A DNA stretch of 64,000 nucleotides from an uncultured Verrucomicrobiota bacterium (GTDB lineage: Bacteria; Verrucomicrobiota; Kiritimatiellia; CAIQIC01; Lenti-01): assembly GCA_937860055.1 (NCBI GenBank), contig CALMBO010000029.1, forward strand, positions 1 through 64,000. The letters run 5' to 3'. This document shows positions 54,702 to 64,000 of the stretch, piece by piece. How positions within the stretch are numbered: position 1 is the first letter of the stretch; each line of letters opens with the position of its first letter. The notes under the pieces are model-generated. The model searched no databases and was not told where the DNA came from. It was given only the letters and a program-made list of their open reading frames with translations. A program made the translations under genes and the position numbers.

Positions 54702-56618
54702 ATGCGCGGCTCTCACCAATGGCGGCTTGCGCTCGGCCTGGTTCTCTTCGGCGTCGCGGCCGGTTGCCGCTCGCTGCCTAGCCCTCCGTCTTTGCTGGAC
54801 GGGGGGCTTGTTTCGTCTCCCTCCCTCCTCTCGCCCGGCCAGGAACGGCAGGCGCAGGCCCATGCCTTCTACTCGATCGGCATCCACCACGAACTGGCCG
54901 ACGAATACGCCCCCGCCTTCGAGGCCTACCGGAAGGCCGCCGAGCTCGATCCCGGCAACGAACGCCTCGTCCTGCGCATGGCCTCCACCCTCGTCCTCCA
55001 GCGCAAGACCGAGGACGCCCTCCGCGTGGTCGAGGATTTCCTCCAGCGCAATCCCGCCTCCGAAAGCGCCCTCCTCTGGCTCGCCACCTTCTACGGCAGC
55101 ACCGGCGACCAGGCCCGCGTCGTCGACCTCTTCCGGCAGATGACGCGCCGCTTCCCGGCCAAACCCCTTGGCTGGCTGCAGCTCGCCGCCGCCACCGGAC
55201 GCTCCGGCGATACCAACTCCGTCGAAAAAATCCTCCAGGAAGGCCTCGCCAAGGCCCAGCCGCCCACCGCCCTCCGCCAGGAACTCGTCCGCCTCCAGTT
55301 CGGACGCATGGAGGCGGCGGAAAACGACGAGGCCCTGCGCGCCGCCCGGCGGGAGGCCATCGCCCTTCTCCGGCAGATCTCCGACGAACTCCCCGGCGAC
55401 AGCGACACCCTCTATAGCCTCGGCGACCTGCTCGTGAAGGACGAACAGTTCGAGGAAGCCATCCGCATCTACGAGAGGATCGAGCGCCTCCAGCCCGACG
55501 ACCTGCAGGTCAAGCCGCGCCTCGCCAAGGCCTTCCTCGCCATGGACGACCAGCCCAAGGCCATCGCAGTCCTCGAAAAACTGGCCCGGAACCAGAAGGG
55601 CCCCTCCAATGTCCATTATTACCTCGCCGAGCTCTATCTGCAGGCCGGCGATTCCACCAATGCCATCACCCATTTCCGTGTCGCCGCCGAAAATTCGCCC
55701 GGCGACCCCTCCCCCTGGCTCAAGCTCGCCGCCCTCCAGGCCGAGGAAGATGCCGACCAGGCCGTCGCCACCCTCTCCGGGGCGCTCGAAAAAATGCCCG
55801 GCAATCCCAAGCTCCTCGAAGTTTTCGGCCTCGTGCGCCTGCAGCAGAAGCGCTACGGCGAGGCCGCCGAGCTCATGCAGCGCGCCTACGATTCCGCCAC
55901 CCAGAAGGATCCCGAGGCCGTTCTTTCCCATCTTTTCTTCTACAACTACGCCGTGATCTGCACCCATCTGCGGCGCTCCCAAGACGCCGCCCGCTGGCTC
56001 GGGCGCGGCATCGACCAGGAACCCGCCCTGCTGGACCTCTACATGCAGCGCACCATGACGGGCACCACCACCTTCCGCCGCAACGCCGCCAGCGTCCTCC
56101 GCGCGCTGGCCGAACAGCCCAGCACCGAGTCCGCCGCCGTCCACGCCGCCCTGGCCACCCTCTACCTCTCCCAGGAGAAGAACGGCCGCGCCATCCTCGA
56201 GTTCGAGGCCGCCATCGACATCGTCCGGAAAGAGCCCCTGCAGGCGGCCATCCTCACCCCCCGCTTCTATTTCTGGTTCGGCGTCGCCCTCGACCAGGAC
56301 AAGCAAGCCGACCGCGCCGTCGAGATGTTCGAAACCAGCATCGAACTCGATCCGCAATACGCCGACGCCCTCAACTACCTCGCCTACCTCTGGGCCAGCC
56401 GGGGCATCCGCCTCGATGAAGCCCTCCGCCACATCCAGGCCGCCCTGGCCATCGACCCCGGAAACGCCGCCTACCTCGACACCCTCGGCTGGATCTACTA
56501 CCAGCAGGGAAGCTACGCCGACGCCCTCAAGTTCCTCCAGCAGGCCGACACCCTTCGCCCCGACGACCCCGAAATCCGCGAGCACATCGAAAAGGCCCGG
56601 GAAAAGCTCGCGCCCTGA
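54702..56618 (+). CDS. TPR-repeat lipoprotein
   Basis: Lipobox LVLFGVAAGC; repeated TPR motifs (YADALNYLAYLWASRGIRLDEALRHIQAALAIDPGNAAYLDTLGWIYYQQGSYADALKFLQQA). Confidence 0.9.
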   Translation: MRGSHQWRLALGLVLFGVAAGCRSLPSPPSLLDGGLVSSPSLLSPGQERQAQAHAFYSIGIHHELADEYAPAFEAYRKAAELDPGNERLVLRMASTLVLQRKTEDALRVVEDFLQRNPASESALLWLATFYGSTGDQARVVDLFRQMTRRFPAKPLGWLQLAAATGRSGDTNSVEKILQEGLAKAQPPTALRQELVRLQFGRMEAAENDEALRAARREAIALLRQISDELPGDSDTLYSLGDLLVKDEQFEEAIRIYERIERLQPDDLQVKPRLAKAFLAMDDQPKAIAVLEKLARNQKGPSNVHYYLAELYLQAGDSTNAITHFRVAAENSPGDPSPWLKLAALQAEEDADQAVATLSGALEKMPGNPKLLEVFGLVRLQQKRYGEAAELMQRAYDSATQKDPEAVLSHLFFYNYAVICTHLRRSQDAARWLGRGIDQEPALLDLYMQRTMTGTTTFRRNAASVLRALAEQPSTESAAVHAALATLYLSQEKNGRAILEFEAAIDIVRKEPLQAAILTPRFYFWFGVALDQDKQADRAVEMFETSIELDPQYADALNYLAYLWASRGIRLDEALRHIQAALAIDPGNAAYLDTLGWIYYQQGSYADALKFLQQADTLRPDDPEIREHIEKAREKLAP

Positions 56619-56700
56619 TTCCGCCTCCCCCCCGCCCCTCCATCCCCCTGCGCGGCGGAAAGGCGCCGGAAGAGGAAACTCTCCGCCCATCCGGCGGCCG

Positions 56701-57624
56701 CTAGGCCCTCGGCCGCATTCCATCCTTGCGCATCGGCTCGATATGGATGGAAACGAACGTCGATGGCCCGAACCGCTCGCGGATACGCGCCTCCAGCAGG
56801 GAGGCGATGTCATGGGCTTCCTGCACATGCAGGTCGGGGTCGACGCGGATGTGGAGGTCCACTGCGATGTCGTGTCCGATGCGCCGCGTCCGCAGGTTGT
56901 GGGGATCGCCCACCCCTGGAATGCCCGCCGCCATCGCGATGATCTCATCCTCCTCCGCATCGTCCAACGAGCTCTCGACCAACTCCTTGACGCTGCCCGA
57001 CGAGATTTCGATGGCCACCTTGATGATGAACAGGCTGACGACGATGGCCGCCAGGGGATCCAAAATATGCCATTTTTCGCCCAGCAGGATGGCCCCGCCA
57101 ATGCCCAGCATCGTGCCGATCGAGGAAAAGGCGTCGGAACGGTGGTGCCAGGCGTTCGCAACCACCGCCTGGCTTTCGATCTTCTTTCCGACCTTCACCG
57201 TGTAGCGGTACAGCCATTCCTTGGCGACAATGGAAACCACCGCGGCCACCAGCGCGACATAGCCCGGAGCCGGCATGTGTTCGCCCTTGACGACGCTGGC
57301 CCAGATCTTGCACGCCCCGCCCCAGAAGATTCCGGCGCCGACCAGCAGGAGGGCGATGCCGATGATGGCCGTCGCCAGCGTTTCGTACTTGCCGTGGCCG
57401 TAGTCGTGGTCCTTGTCGATGGGCTTGCCCACGATCCGGAAACTGGCCAGCACGACGATATCCGTCGCAAAATCGGAAAGCGAGTGGACGGCATCCGCGA
57501 TCATGGCGCCGCTGTGGCCGATGATGCCCGCCGCCAGTTTTCCGGCGGTCAATACCAGGTTCGCAAAGAATCCGACCCAGGTGACCCGGTTCGCGGATGC
57601 GGTTCTTTCGTTCATTTCCGTCAT
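56701..57624 (-). CDS. cation diffusion facilitator (CDF) family metal transporter
   Basis: AMIADAVHSLSDFATDIVVL...DHDYGHGKYETLA...NAWHHRSDAFSSIGTMLGIGGAIL, with C-terminal cytosolic domain. Confidence 0.94.
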   Translation of the reverse strand: MTEMNERTASANRVTWVGFFANLVLTAGKLAAGIIGHSGAMIADAVHSLSDFATDIVVLASFRIVGKPIDKDHDYGHGKYETLATAIIGIALLLVGAGIFWGGACKIWASVVKGEHMPAPGYVALVAAVVSIVAKEWLYRYTVKVGKKIESQAVVANAWHHRSDAFSSIGTMLGIGGAILLGEKWHILDPLAAIVVSLFIIKVAIEISSGSVKELVESSLDDAEEDEIIAMAAGIPGVGDPHNLRTRRIGHDIAVDLHIRVDPDLHVQEAHDIASLLEARIRERFGPSTFVSIHIEPMRKDGMRPRA

Positions 57625-57740
57625 GCGGCCTTCGTCTTCCAACCGTCGGCAAAACCCTGCCAACTGCCTGAAGAGAATGCCGACCCCGATGCCGGAAAGC
57701 AACGAAAACCACAACGGATCCCCTCCGCTGTTCCGCCGCC

Positions 57741-57917
57741 TTATTCCTGTTTTTCCCCGCAGGTTTTCGCGAACGGACAGCCTTCGCAAGGAGCCCCGCA
57801 AGGGCCGGGCCGGTTCTTCTTCCGGCGCAGGTGGTGCCGCATGTGCAGGACCAGCCAGATCGCCGCGCCCGCCACCGCCAGACCCACCACGACCCAATCC
57901 GCCCACGACGTGTTCAT
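57741..57917 (-). CDS. small FeoB-associated Cys-rich membrane protein
   Basis: One TM then CGAPCEGCPFAKTC; immediately downstream of feoB. Confidence 0.8.
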   Translation of the reverse strand: MNTSWADWVVVGLAVAGAAIWLVLHMRHHLRRKKNRPGPCGAPCEGCPFAKTCGEKQE

Positions 57918-57918
57918 T

Positions 57919-60033
57919 TCACAGCGCCCCCCGCCCCAGCCATTGGCCAAGCTGGAAAACGACGAACGTGGCAACCCACGCGATCGCCGTCATGCCCAGC
58001 AGCATCCCCGCCGCCCAGCCCCAGGATTCCGTTTCGCGCTTCGTCGCCGCGATGGTCGCCACGCACGGCGCGCTCAGCAGGCAGAAAAGCATCATCGCCA
58101 GGCCCTGCAACGGCGTGTAGTTCTTCCGCAACGCCTGCCGCAACCCCTCCGGATCCCCGTCCGGGTCTCCCAGCGAAAAGACGATGCCCATCTGCGCCAC
58201 GAACACTTCCTTCGCCGCAAATGCGCCGAGCAGCGCCGTTCCCACGCGCCAATCGAAACCCAGAGGACGGATCGCCGGCTCCAGCCATTTCCCGAGGCGC
58301 CCGATGGCCGTGATCTCCAAGGTCTCCGTTTGCCAGGCCGCCTTCAATGCGACCGCCTCTTCCGACGTGCCGGCCTGGCCGATCGCCGCCTCGTAGCGGC
58401 GGTCGAGTTCCGGAGACCGCGGGAATGTCCCCAGCGCCCAGAGCAGGATCGAGATGGCCAGGATCACGGTCCCCGCCTTCTGCAGATACATCCAGGCCCG
58501 GTCCCACATGTGGATGCCGACGGAACGCCAGGTCGGCAGGCGGTAGGGCGGCAGCTCCATCACGAACGGCGCGCTTTCCCCGCGGAACAGCGTCCCCCGC
58601 AGCACCCGCGCCACGAGCACCGCCGCAAGGATGCCGGCCATGTAGATGCCCCACAGCACCCAGCCCCGCCAGCGCGGCGCGAAAAAGGCCGGAATCAGCA
58701 GCGCGTAGATCGTCATGCGCGCGCCGCAGCTCACGAACGGCGCCACCAGGATCGTCGTGAACCGGTCGCGCCGGTGCTCCAGCGTGCGCGTGGCCAGGAT
58801 CGCCGGCACCGTGCAGCCAAGGCCGATCAGCATCGGGATGAAGCTCTTCCCGTGCAGGCCCATCTTGTGCATCACCCGGTCCATCAGGAACGCCACGCGC
58901 GCCATGTAGCCGGTGTCCTCCAGGAACGCGATCGCCAGGAACAGCAGCAGGATGTTCGGCAGGAACGAAATCACGCCCCCCACGCCGCCGATCACCCCGT
59001 CCACCACCAGCGACTGCAAAAGCGGCGTCGCGCCGTCGGGCCAGGCCGACACCAGCCAGCCCGACAAGCTTTCCAGCCCCGCCTCGATCCAGCGCATCGG
59101 CGGCTCGCCCAGCGCAAAAACCAGGTTGAACACGCCCCACATCAGGAAAACGAAGATCGGCAGCCCCCAGACGCGGTGCAGCAGGAGGTTGTCGAGGCGC
59201 AGCGTGCGCGCGCGCCGCACATGGGGCGACGACTCCTGCGTCGCCTCCGTCGCCGCGCCGAGCGCGAAACCGTAGCGCGCCTCCGCGATCTGCACATCCA
59301 GCGGCCGCCCGCCACGTTTTTCCAGCCGCGCGGTTTCGCGGGCGGCGGCCTCCCGCGCCCCCGCCGGCGCATGCGGATCCGAAAGGCCGTCCAGGAGGGC
59401 GATGGCCCGCCGCCGGGCCGATACCGCGTCGTCGCCCTCGAACTGCTCCGCCACGGCCGCGATCGAACACTCGATATCCAGGCCGTAGTTCACCCGGCTG
59501 GTGCAGGGCTGCCCCTCGGCCGCCACCCGCAGCGCCGCCGACAGCAGGGCCGCCGTGCCCTCGCCGTTGCTCCCGTTCGTCGGCACCACCGGCCCGCCCA
59601 GCAGCGTGGACATCAGCTCCAAATCGAATTTCAGCCCGTTGGCCGCAGCCTCGTCGCTCATGTTCAGCGCATACGCCACCGGCACGCCCATCTCCGCCAG
59701 CTGAGCCGTCAGATGCAGGTTGCGCTCCAGGTTCGTCGCGTCCAGCACCTGGATCACCACCCCCGCGTTCCCGGCCAGGATCTCGTCGCGCGCGATTTCC
59801 TCCTCCGGCGAAGCCGCCAGCAGGCTATACACCCCCGGCAGATCCACCAGTTCGATCTCGGCGCCGTCGCACTCGAACACCGCCGATTTCTTCTCGACGG
59901 TCACGCCGGGATAATTTCCCACGTGCTGGTGCGCGCCCGCCAGCCAGTTGAACAGGCTCGTCTTGCCGCTGTTCGGATTGCCCGCCAGCAGCACAACCCG
60001 CCTGTCCGCCTTGGATGTTCCTTTTCCCTTCAT
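57919..60033 (-). CDS. feoB: ferrous iron transport protein B
   Basis: G1 LLAGNPNSGKTSLFNWL; HVGNYPGVTVEKK; DLPGVYSL; gate motifs and C-terminal TM region with FCLLSAPCVATIAATKRETESW. Confidence 0.97.
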   Translation of the reverse strand: MKGKGTSKADRRVVLLAGNPNSGKTSLFNWLAGAHQHVGNYPGVTVEKKSAVFECDGAEIELVDLPGVYSLLAASPEEEIARDEILAGNAGVVIQVLDATNLERNLHLTAQLAEMGVPVAYALNMSDEAAANGLKFDLELMSTLLGGPVVPTNGSNGEGTAALLSAALRVAAEGQPCTSRVNYGLDIECSIAAVAEQFEGDDAVSARRRAIALLDGLSDPHAPAGAREAAARETARLEKRGGRPLDVQIAEARYGFALGAATEATQESSPHVRRARTLRLDNLLLHRVWGLPIFVFLMWGVFNLVFALGEPPMRWIEAGLESLSGWLVSAWPDGATPLLQSLVVDGVIGGVGGVISFLPNILLLFLAIAFLEDTGYMARVAFLMDRVMHKMGLHGKSFIPMLIGLGCTVPAILATRTLEHRRDRFTTILVAPFVSCGARMTIYALLIPAFFAPRWRGWVLWGIYMAGILAAVLVARVLRGTLFRGESAPFVMELPPYRLPTWRSVGIHMWDRAWMYLQKAGTVILAISILLWALGTFPRSPELDRRYEAAIGQAGTSEEAVALKAAWQTETLEITAIGRLGKWLEPAIRPLGFDWRVGTALLGAFAAKEVFVAQMGIVFSLGDPDGDPEGLRQALRKNYTPLQGLAMMLFCLLSAPCVATIAATKRETESWGWAAGMLLGMTAIAWVATFVVFQLGQWLGRGAL

Positions 60034-60043
60034 CTGGCCCTGT

Positions 60044-60733
60044 TCAAATCAACCCCGGCCGCCACTTCACCCGGACATGCGCCGCCTCGGACTTGCGCAT
60101 CGACAGCCGGTATCCGCGCACCTCCACGGCGATGGGATCGCCCAGCGGCGCCACGCGCTCCACCGCGATCAGCACCCCCGGCGTCACCCCCATCTCCACC
60201 AGCCGCTTCCGCAAGGCGCATTCCATGTCCACCGACATCACCACGCCGCGCACGCCCGGCGGCAGCTCGTCCAGCCCCGATTCCACTCCCGGCGCGCGCT
60301 CGCCCTTGGCCGTCTCCCGGACCTTGACCCATTTTTCCAGCATCCCCGGGTGCTCCCGCAGGAAATCCCCCAGCAAACCCATGCGCTCCAGGACCAGCGG
60401 CGTCGCATCGTGCTCCATGCCGCAGGCCACGACCTCGGCATCCTCCTGCGCCAGCCCCAGGGTTTCCGTGAAGAACCGCCTCAACGCCACATGGCGGCCC
60501 GAAATGTCCTCCGCCACCTGGCGGCCTTTCGGAGTCAACCCCACCGCCCCATAGGGCGTGTATTCCGCCAGGCCTTGCTCCTTCAGCGACTTCAGCGCCG
60601 CGGAAACCGTCGAGGGCTGCACGTCCATCGTCTCCGCGATGTCTCCGGTCCTTGCTCCGCGCGGCGTCTCCGAAAGCCGCAGGATGGTTTCCAGATAGTC
60701 TTCCGCCTTTGCGCTCAACCGCTCGATCTTCAT
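60044..60733 (-). CDS. DtxR/MntR-family metalloregulator with C-terminal FeoA-like domain
   Basis: LSAKAEDYLETILRLSE...GDIAETMDVQPSTVSAALKSLKEQGLAEYTPYGAVGLTPKGR; FeoA-like end LRKRLVEMGVTPGVLIAVERVAPLGDPIAVEVRGYRLSMRKSEAAHVRV. Confidence 0.92.
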   Translation of the reverse strand: MKIERLSAKAEDYLETILRLSETPRGARTGDIAETMDVQPSTVSAALKSLKEQGLAEYTPYGAVGLTPKGRQVAEDISGRHVALRRFFTETLGLAQEDAEVVACGMEHDATPLVLERMGLLGDFLREHPGMLEKWVKVRETAKGERAPGVESGLDELPPGVRGVVMSVDMECALRKRLVEMGVTPGVLIAVERVAPLGDPIAVEVRGYRLSMRKSEAAHVRVKWRPGLI

Positions 60734-60867
60734 CTGGGTTTTCGTTTCCTCTCGAATTGTTTGATTGACCGAACATTATCACAATCCCCTTGGGGCGCAA
60801 GTCGAACGGCCGACAATGTCGGCCGTGATTGACAGGCCCATCCCTCCGGCGTATCGTCGCCGCCTCG

Positions 60868-61668
60868 ATGAATACCCCCTTGCCTGCCGACTACCACACC
60901 CACACCCGGCTCTGCCGCCATGCCGGCGGCCTGCCCATCGATTATGCCCGCGCCGCCGCCGACCGCGGCATTCCCGAAATCGCCTGCACCGACCACATTC
61001 CCTTCCCCAACGACCCCCATCCCTCCATCCGCATGACGCAGGCCGAATTCGCCGCCTATCTGGACCATGTCCGCGAGGCCCGCGAGACCGGCTTCTGCCA
61101 GGTCCTCCTCGGCATCGAGGCCGATTACCAGCGGGATCTCGTCCACGGCCATATCCAGTCCGTGCTCGACTCCGCCGATTTCGACCTCGTCCTGGGCTCC
61201 CTCCACACCGGCCCCTTCTGGGACCTCTCCCCCGGCGATCCGACCGCCACGCCCGAATTCGTCGAGCAGATGAACCGCACCTACTACCTGCGCATGGCCG
61301 AACTGGCCCGCACCGGCCTCTATGATGTCTGCTCGCATTTCGACATCGTCAAACGCACCGGCATCCATGCCCCGGCGGCCCTGCTCGCCGAAATCGTCCC
61401 CCCCGCCCTCGATGCCGTCGCCGACGCCGGCATGGCCATCGAAATCAACACCAGCGGCTTCGACCACGGCGCCGCCGAGGCCTATCCCTCGCTCCAGATC
61501 CTCTCCTGGATGAAGGAACGCGGTATCCCGATCACCTTCGGCTCCGATTCCCACGACCCCTCCCAAATCGGCCGCCACTTCGAAAAGGCCATGGAACTCG
61601 CCCGCGCCGCCGGCTACACCTCCCGCGCCGCCTTCCGCCGCCGGAAAAAGGCCCTCGTCCCCTTCTAG
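60868..61668 (+). CDS. PHP-domain histidinol-phosphatase family protein
   Basis: [14 protein letters not shown]...[12 protein letters not shown]...GIEADYQRD...GSLHTG...HFDIVKR...EINTSGF...[18 protein letters not shown]. Confidence 0.88.
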   Translation: MNTPLPADYHTHTRLCRHAGGLPIDYARAAADRGIPEIACTDHIPFPNDPHPSIRMTQAEFAAYLDHVREARETGFCQVLLGIEADYQRDLVHGHIQSVLDSADFDLVLGSLHTGPFWDLSPGDPTATPEFVEQMNRTYYLRMAELARTGLYDVCSHFDIVKRTGIHAPAALLAEIVPPALDAVADAGMAIEINTSGFDHGAAEAYPSLQILSWMKERGIPITFGSDSHDPSQIGRHFEKAMELARAAGYTSRAAFRRRKKALVPF

Positions 61669-61683
61669 ACCCTCTTCTCCTGT

Positions 61684-61710
61684 GCGGAAGGCGCCGCATG
61701 CGCCTTCCGC
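61684..61710. repeat. perfect 11-bp-stem hairpin
   Basis: GCGGAAGGCGC-CGCAT-GCGCCTTCCGC in the intergenic region between convergent PHP and hppA genes. Confidence 0.7.
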
Positions 61711-61714
61711 CGGT

Positions 61715-61748
61715 CAAAAAAAAGCCCCCGCGCTTGCGGCGCGGGGGC
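61715..61748 (-). terminator. intrinsic terminator of hppA
   Basis: GCCCCCGCGC-TTGCG-GCGCGGGGGC (61724-61748) followed on the minus strand by T-tract (A-run at 61716-61723 on +). Confidence 0.9.
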
Positions 61749-61764
61749 TTGTCTCCTCCAGCGG

Positions 61765-63891
61765 TTACCAGTTGGCCAGGAATCGCTTGATGATCGGCTC
61801 CCAACCCAGCAGGACCGGCGCGATGACCAGCGCCACCACGCTCATCAGCTTCATCAGGATGTTCAGCGAGGGACCGGCCGTGTCCTTGAAGGGATCACCC
61901 ACGGTGTCGCCCACCACGGCTGCCTTGTGCGACGGCGACCCCTTGCCGCCATGCGCACCACCTTCGATGTGCTTCTTGGCGTTGTCCCAGCAACCGCCCG
62001 CGTTGCTCATGAAAAGCGCCATCAGCACGCCCGAGGCCGTCACGCCCGCCAGCAAGCCGCCCAGCATCTCCTTGCCGAACACAAAGCCGACCAGCACCGG
62101 CGTCAGGATGCCCAGCAGCGCCGGAACCGTCATCTTCTTGATGGCGGCCGCCGTGGAGATGTCCACGCAACGGGCGTAGTCGGCCTTGGCGCCTTCCTTG
62201 CCCTCAAGCAGCCCCGGGATCTCCTTGAACTGGCGGCGCACTTCCTCGACCATGGCAAAGGCCGCCTTGCCCACGGCCTTCATCGCGAAGGCCGAAAACA
62301 GGAACGGCATCATCGAACCCACCAGCAACCCGGCCATGACCTTGGGATCCGTCACGTCGATAACCTTCAGGTCCACGATTTCGCGGAACGCCGCAAACAG
62401 GGCCAGCGCCGTCAACGCCGCCGAACCAATGGCAAATCCCTTGCCGATGGCCGCCGTGGTGTTGCCCACCGCGTCGAGCTTGTCGGTGCGCTGCCGGACT
62501 TCCTTCTCCAGATGCGCCATCTCTGCCAGGCCGCCCGCGTTGTCCGCGATCGGCCCGTAGGCGTCCACCGCCAGCTGGATGCCGGTCGTCGCCAGCATGC
62601 CGAGGCCGCCCATGGCGATGCCGTAGAGGCCCGCGAAGTAGTAGCAGGCAATCGTCGCCACCGCCAGCACCACCACCGGTGCCGCCGTCGAAATCATGCC
62701 CACGCCCAGGCCCGCGATGATGTTCGTCGCCGCGCCAGTCTCGGAGGAATCGGCCACCCCGTTGGACGGCCCCTTGCCTTCCGCCGTGTAGTACTCGGCC
62801 AGCAGGCCGATGATCGCACCCGCCACCAGGCCCACCACCGTCGCCAGGAACACGCCGCCGCTCGTGCAGGTCAGCAGGCCCGCGCCGGCCACTGCCGATT
62901 CAATGTTGAATTCGCCCGGCAGCATCCGGTTGCAGATGAAATACGTCGCCACGGCCATGATGAGGCAGGCGCCGAACGTACCCTGGTTCAGGGCCGCCTG
63001 CGGATTGCCTCCCTCTTTCGTCCGAACGAGAAACGTCCCGGCGATGGAGAAGAGGATGCCCGCGCCCGCAATCACCAGCGGCAGCAGCACGAAGGTCATG
63101 TCCCGGACGCCGTTGACCGTGATCGTCGCACCCAGCACCATGGCCGCCACGATCGCGCCCACGTAGGATTCGAACAGGTCGGCGCCCATGCCGGCCACGT
63201 CGCCCACGTTGTCGCCCACGTTGTCCGCGATGACCGCCGGGTTGCGGGGGTCATCCTCGGGAATCCCGGCTTCCACCTTGCCGACCAGGTCGGCGCCCAC
63301 GTCCGCCGCCTTCGTGTAGATGCCGCCACCCACGCGCGCAAACAGCGCGATCGAGCTGGCTCCCATCGAGAAGCCCGTGATGATGGGTAGCACCGAGGCC
63401 TTGACCGCCTCCACATCCGCGCCAAACTTGCGAACCAGTACCAGCATGGTCAGCGCCAGCCCCGTCAGGCCCAGGCCCACCACGCACATGCCCATCACCG
63501 CCCCTCCCGAGAACGCCACCTGCAGGGCCGCCGGAAGACCTGTCCGCGCCGCGTTGGTCGTCCGCATGTTGGCGGCCGTCGCCACCCGCATCCCAAAGAA
63601 CCCCGACAGCGCCGAACAGAACGCGCCGAACATGAATGCCAGCGAAACCAGCCGGATGGCCCCCTGATTGATGATGGCCAACAGGACGGCCAACAGCACC
63701 ACCACCAGCGAGAGAACCTTGTACTCGCGCTTCAGGAACGCCATGGCGCCCTCGCGGACCGCCGCGCCGATCTCCAGCATCCGGGCCGTCCCCGGATCCT
63801 GCTTGTTGATCCATTGCGTCTTCCACCAAGCGAACAACAGCGCCACCAACCCTGACCCCAATGCCGCGTACAGCAGCTTGTCGATGTTCAT
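61765..63891 (-). CDS. hppA: membrane-bound ion-pumping pyrophosphatase (K+-dependent type by signature)
   Basis: [99 protein letters not shown]...[28 protein letters not shown]. Confidence 0.97.
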   Translation of the reverse strand: MNIDKLLYAALGSGLVALLFAWWKTQWINKQDPGTARMLEIGAAVREGAMAFLKREYKVLSLVVVLLAVLLAIINQGAIRLVSLAFMFGAFCSALSGFFGMRVATAANMRTTNAARTGLPAALQVAFSGGAVMGMCVVGLGLTGLALTMLVLVRKFGADVEAVKASVLPIITGFSMGASSIALFARVGGGIYTKAADVGADLVGKVEAGIPEDDPRNPAVIADNVGDNVGDVAGMGADLFESYVGAIVAAMVLGATITVNGVRDMTFVLLPLVIAGAGILFSIAGTFLVRTKEGGNPQAALNQGTFGACLIMAVATYFICNRMLPGEFNIESAVAGAGLLTCTSGGVFLATVVGLVAGAIIGLLAEYYTAEGKGPSNGVADSSETGAATNIIAGLGVGMISTAAPVVVLAVATIACYYFAGLYGIAMGGLGMLATTGIQLAVDAYGPIADNAGGLAEMAHLEKEVRQRTDKLDAVGNTTAAIGKGFAIGSAALTALALFAAFREIVDLKVIDVTDPKVMAGLLVGSMMPFLFSAFAMKAVGKAAFAMVEEVRRQFKEIPGLLEGKEGAKADYARCVDISTAAAIKKMTVPALLGILTPVLVGFVFGKEMLGGLLAGVTASGVLMALFMSNAGGCWDNAKKHIEGGAHGGKGSPSHKAAVVGDTVGDPFKDTAGPSLNILMKLMSVVALVIAPVLLGWEPIIKRFLANW

Positions 63892-64000
63892 AGTTAAACG
63901 TTTCTCCTGTTTGTTTTTCTAAATCGTCGCGGCGAAAGTAGGGGATTTGCCCCCCTCCTGTCAAACCCGAACCGCCCCCCTACATCAAATCCCCGATCTT

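Noticed and set aside
56416-60327. 1303-aa plus-strand ORF
   Set aside because: Antisense to CDF, feoB and dtxR, which have clear family motifs.

Overview
The window is a GC-rich bacterial chromosome segment. Gene content and style suggest the Verrucomicrobiota/Kiritimatiellota-Lentisphaerota neighbourhood, but this is inference only. It is dominated by cell-envelope glycan genes: a Wzm/Wzt-type ABC exporter with glycosyltransferases, an FkbM methyltransferase and an acyltransferase; an AlgI/AlgX-like O-acetylation pair; and a WecD/RffA-like pair with further glycosyltransferases. Housekeeping blocks are cysK, an FMN-riboswitch-led ribBA-ribH-nusB-ftsY-ribD-ribE operon, hisG, a 29-aa AURKAIP1/COX24-like ORF, a DtxR(FeoA)-feoB-CDF metal cluster, a PHP phosphatase and hppA. 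About 18 kb is one reading frame encoding a secreted protein of roughly 5,985 aa, built from 13 repeats of about 1.35 kb (beta-helix plus Ig-like). The most unusual signal is a set of degenerate 7-nt repeat arrays. One family forms inverted flanks around a four-helix-bundle (S23/IVP-like) gene that exactly fills the gap between wzm and wzt. Two other 7-nt families sit back to back, in frame, inside a glycosyltransferase gene. No tRNA, rRNA, CRISPR array or transposase was recognised.
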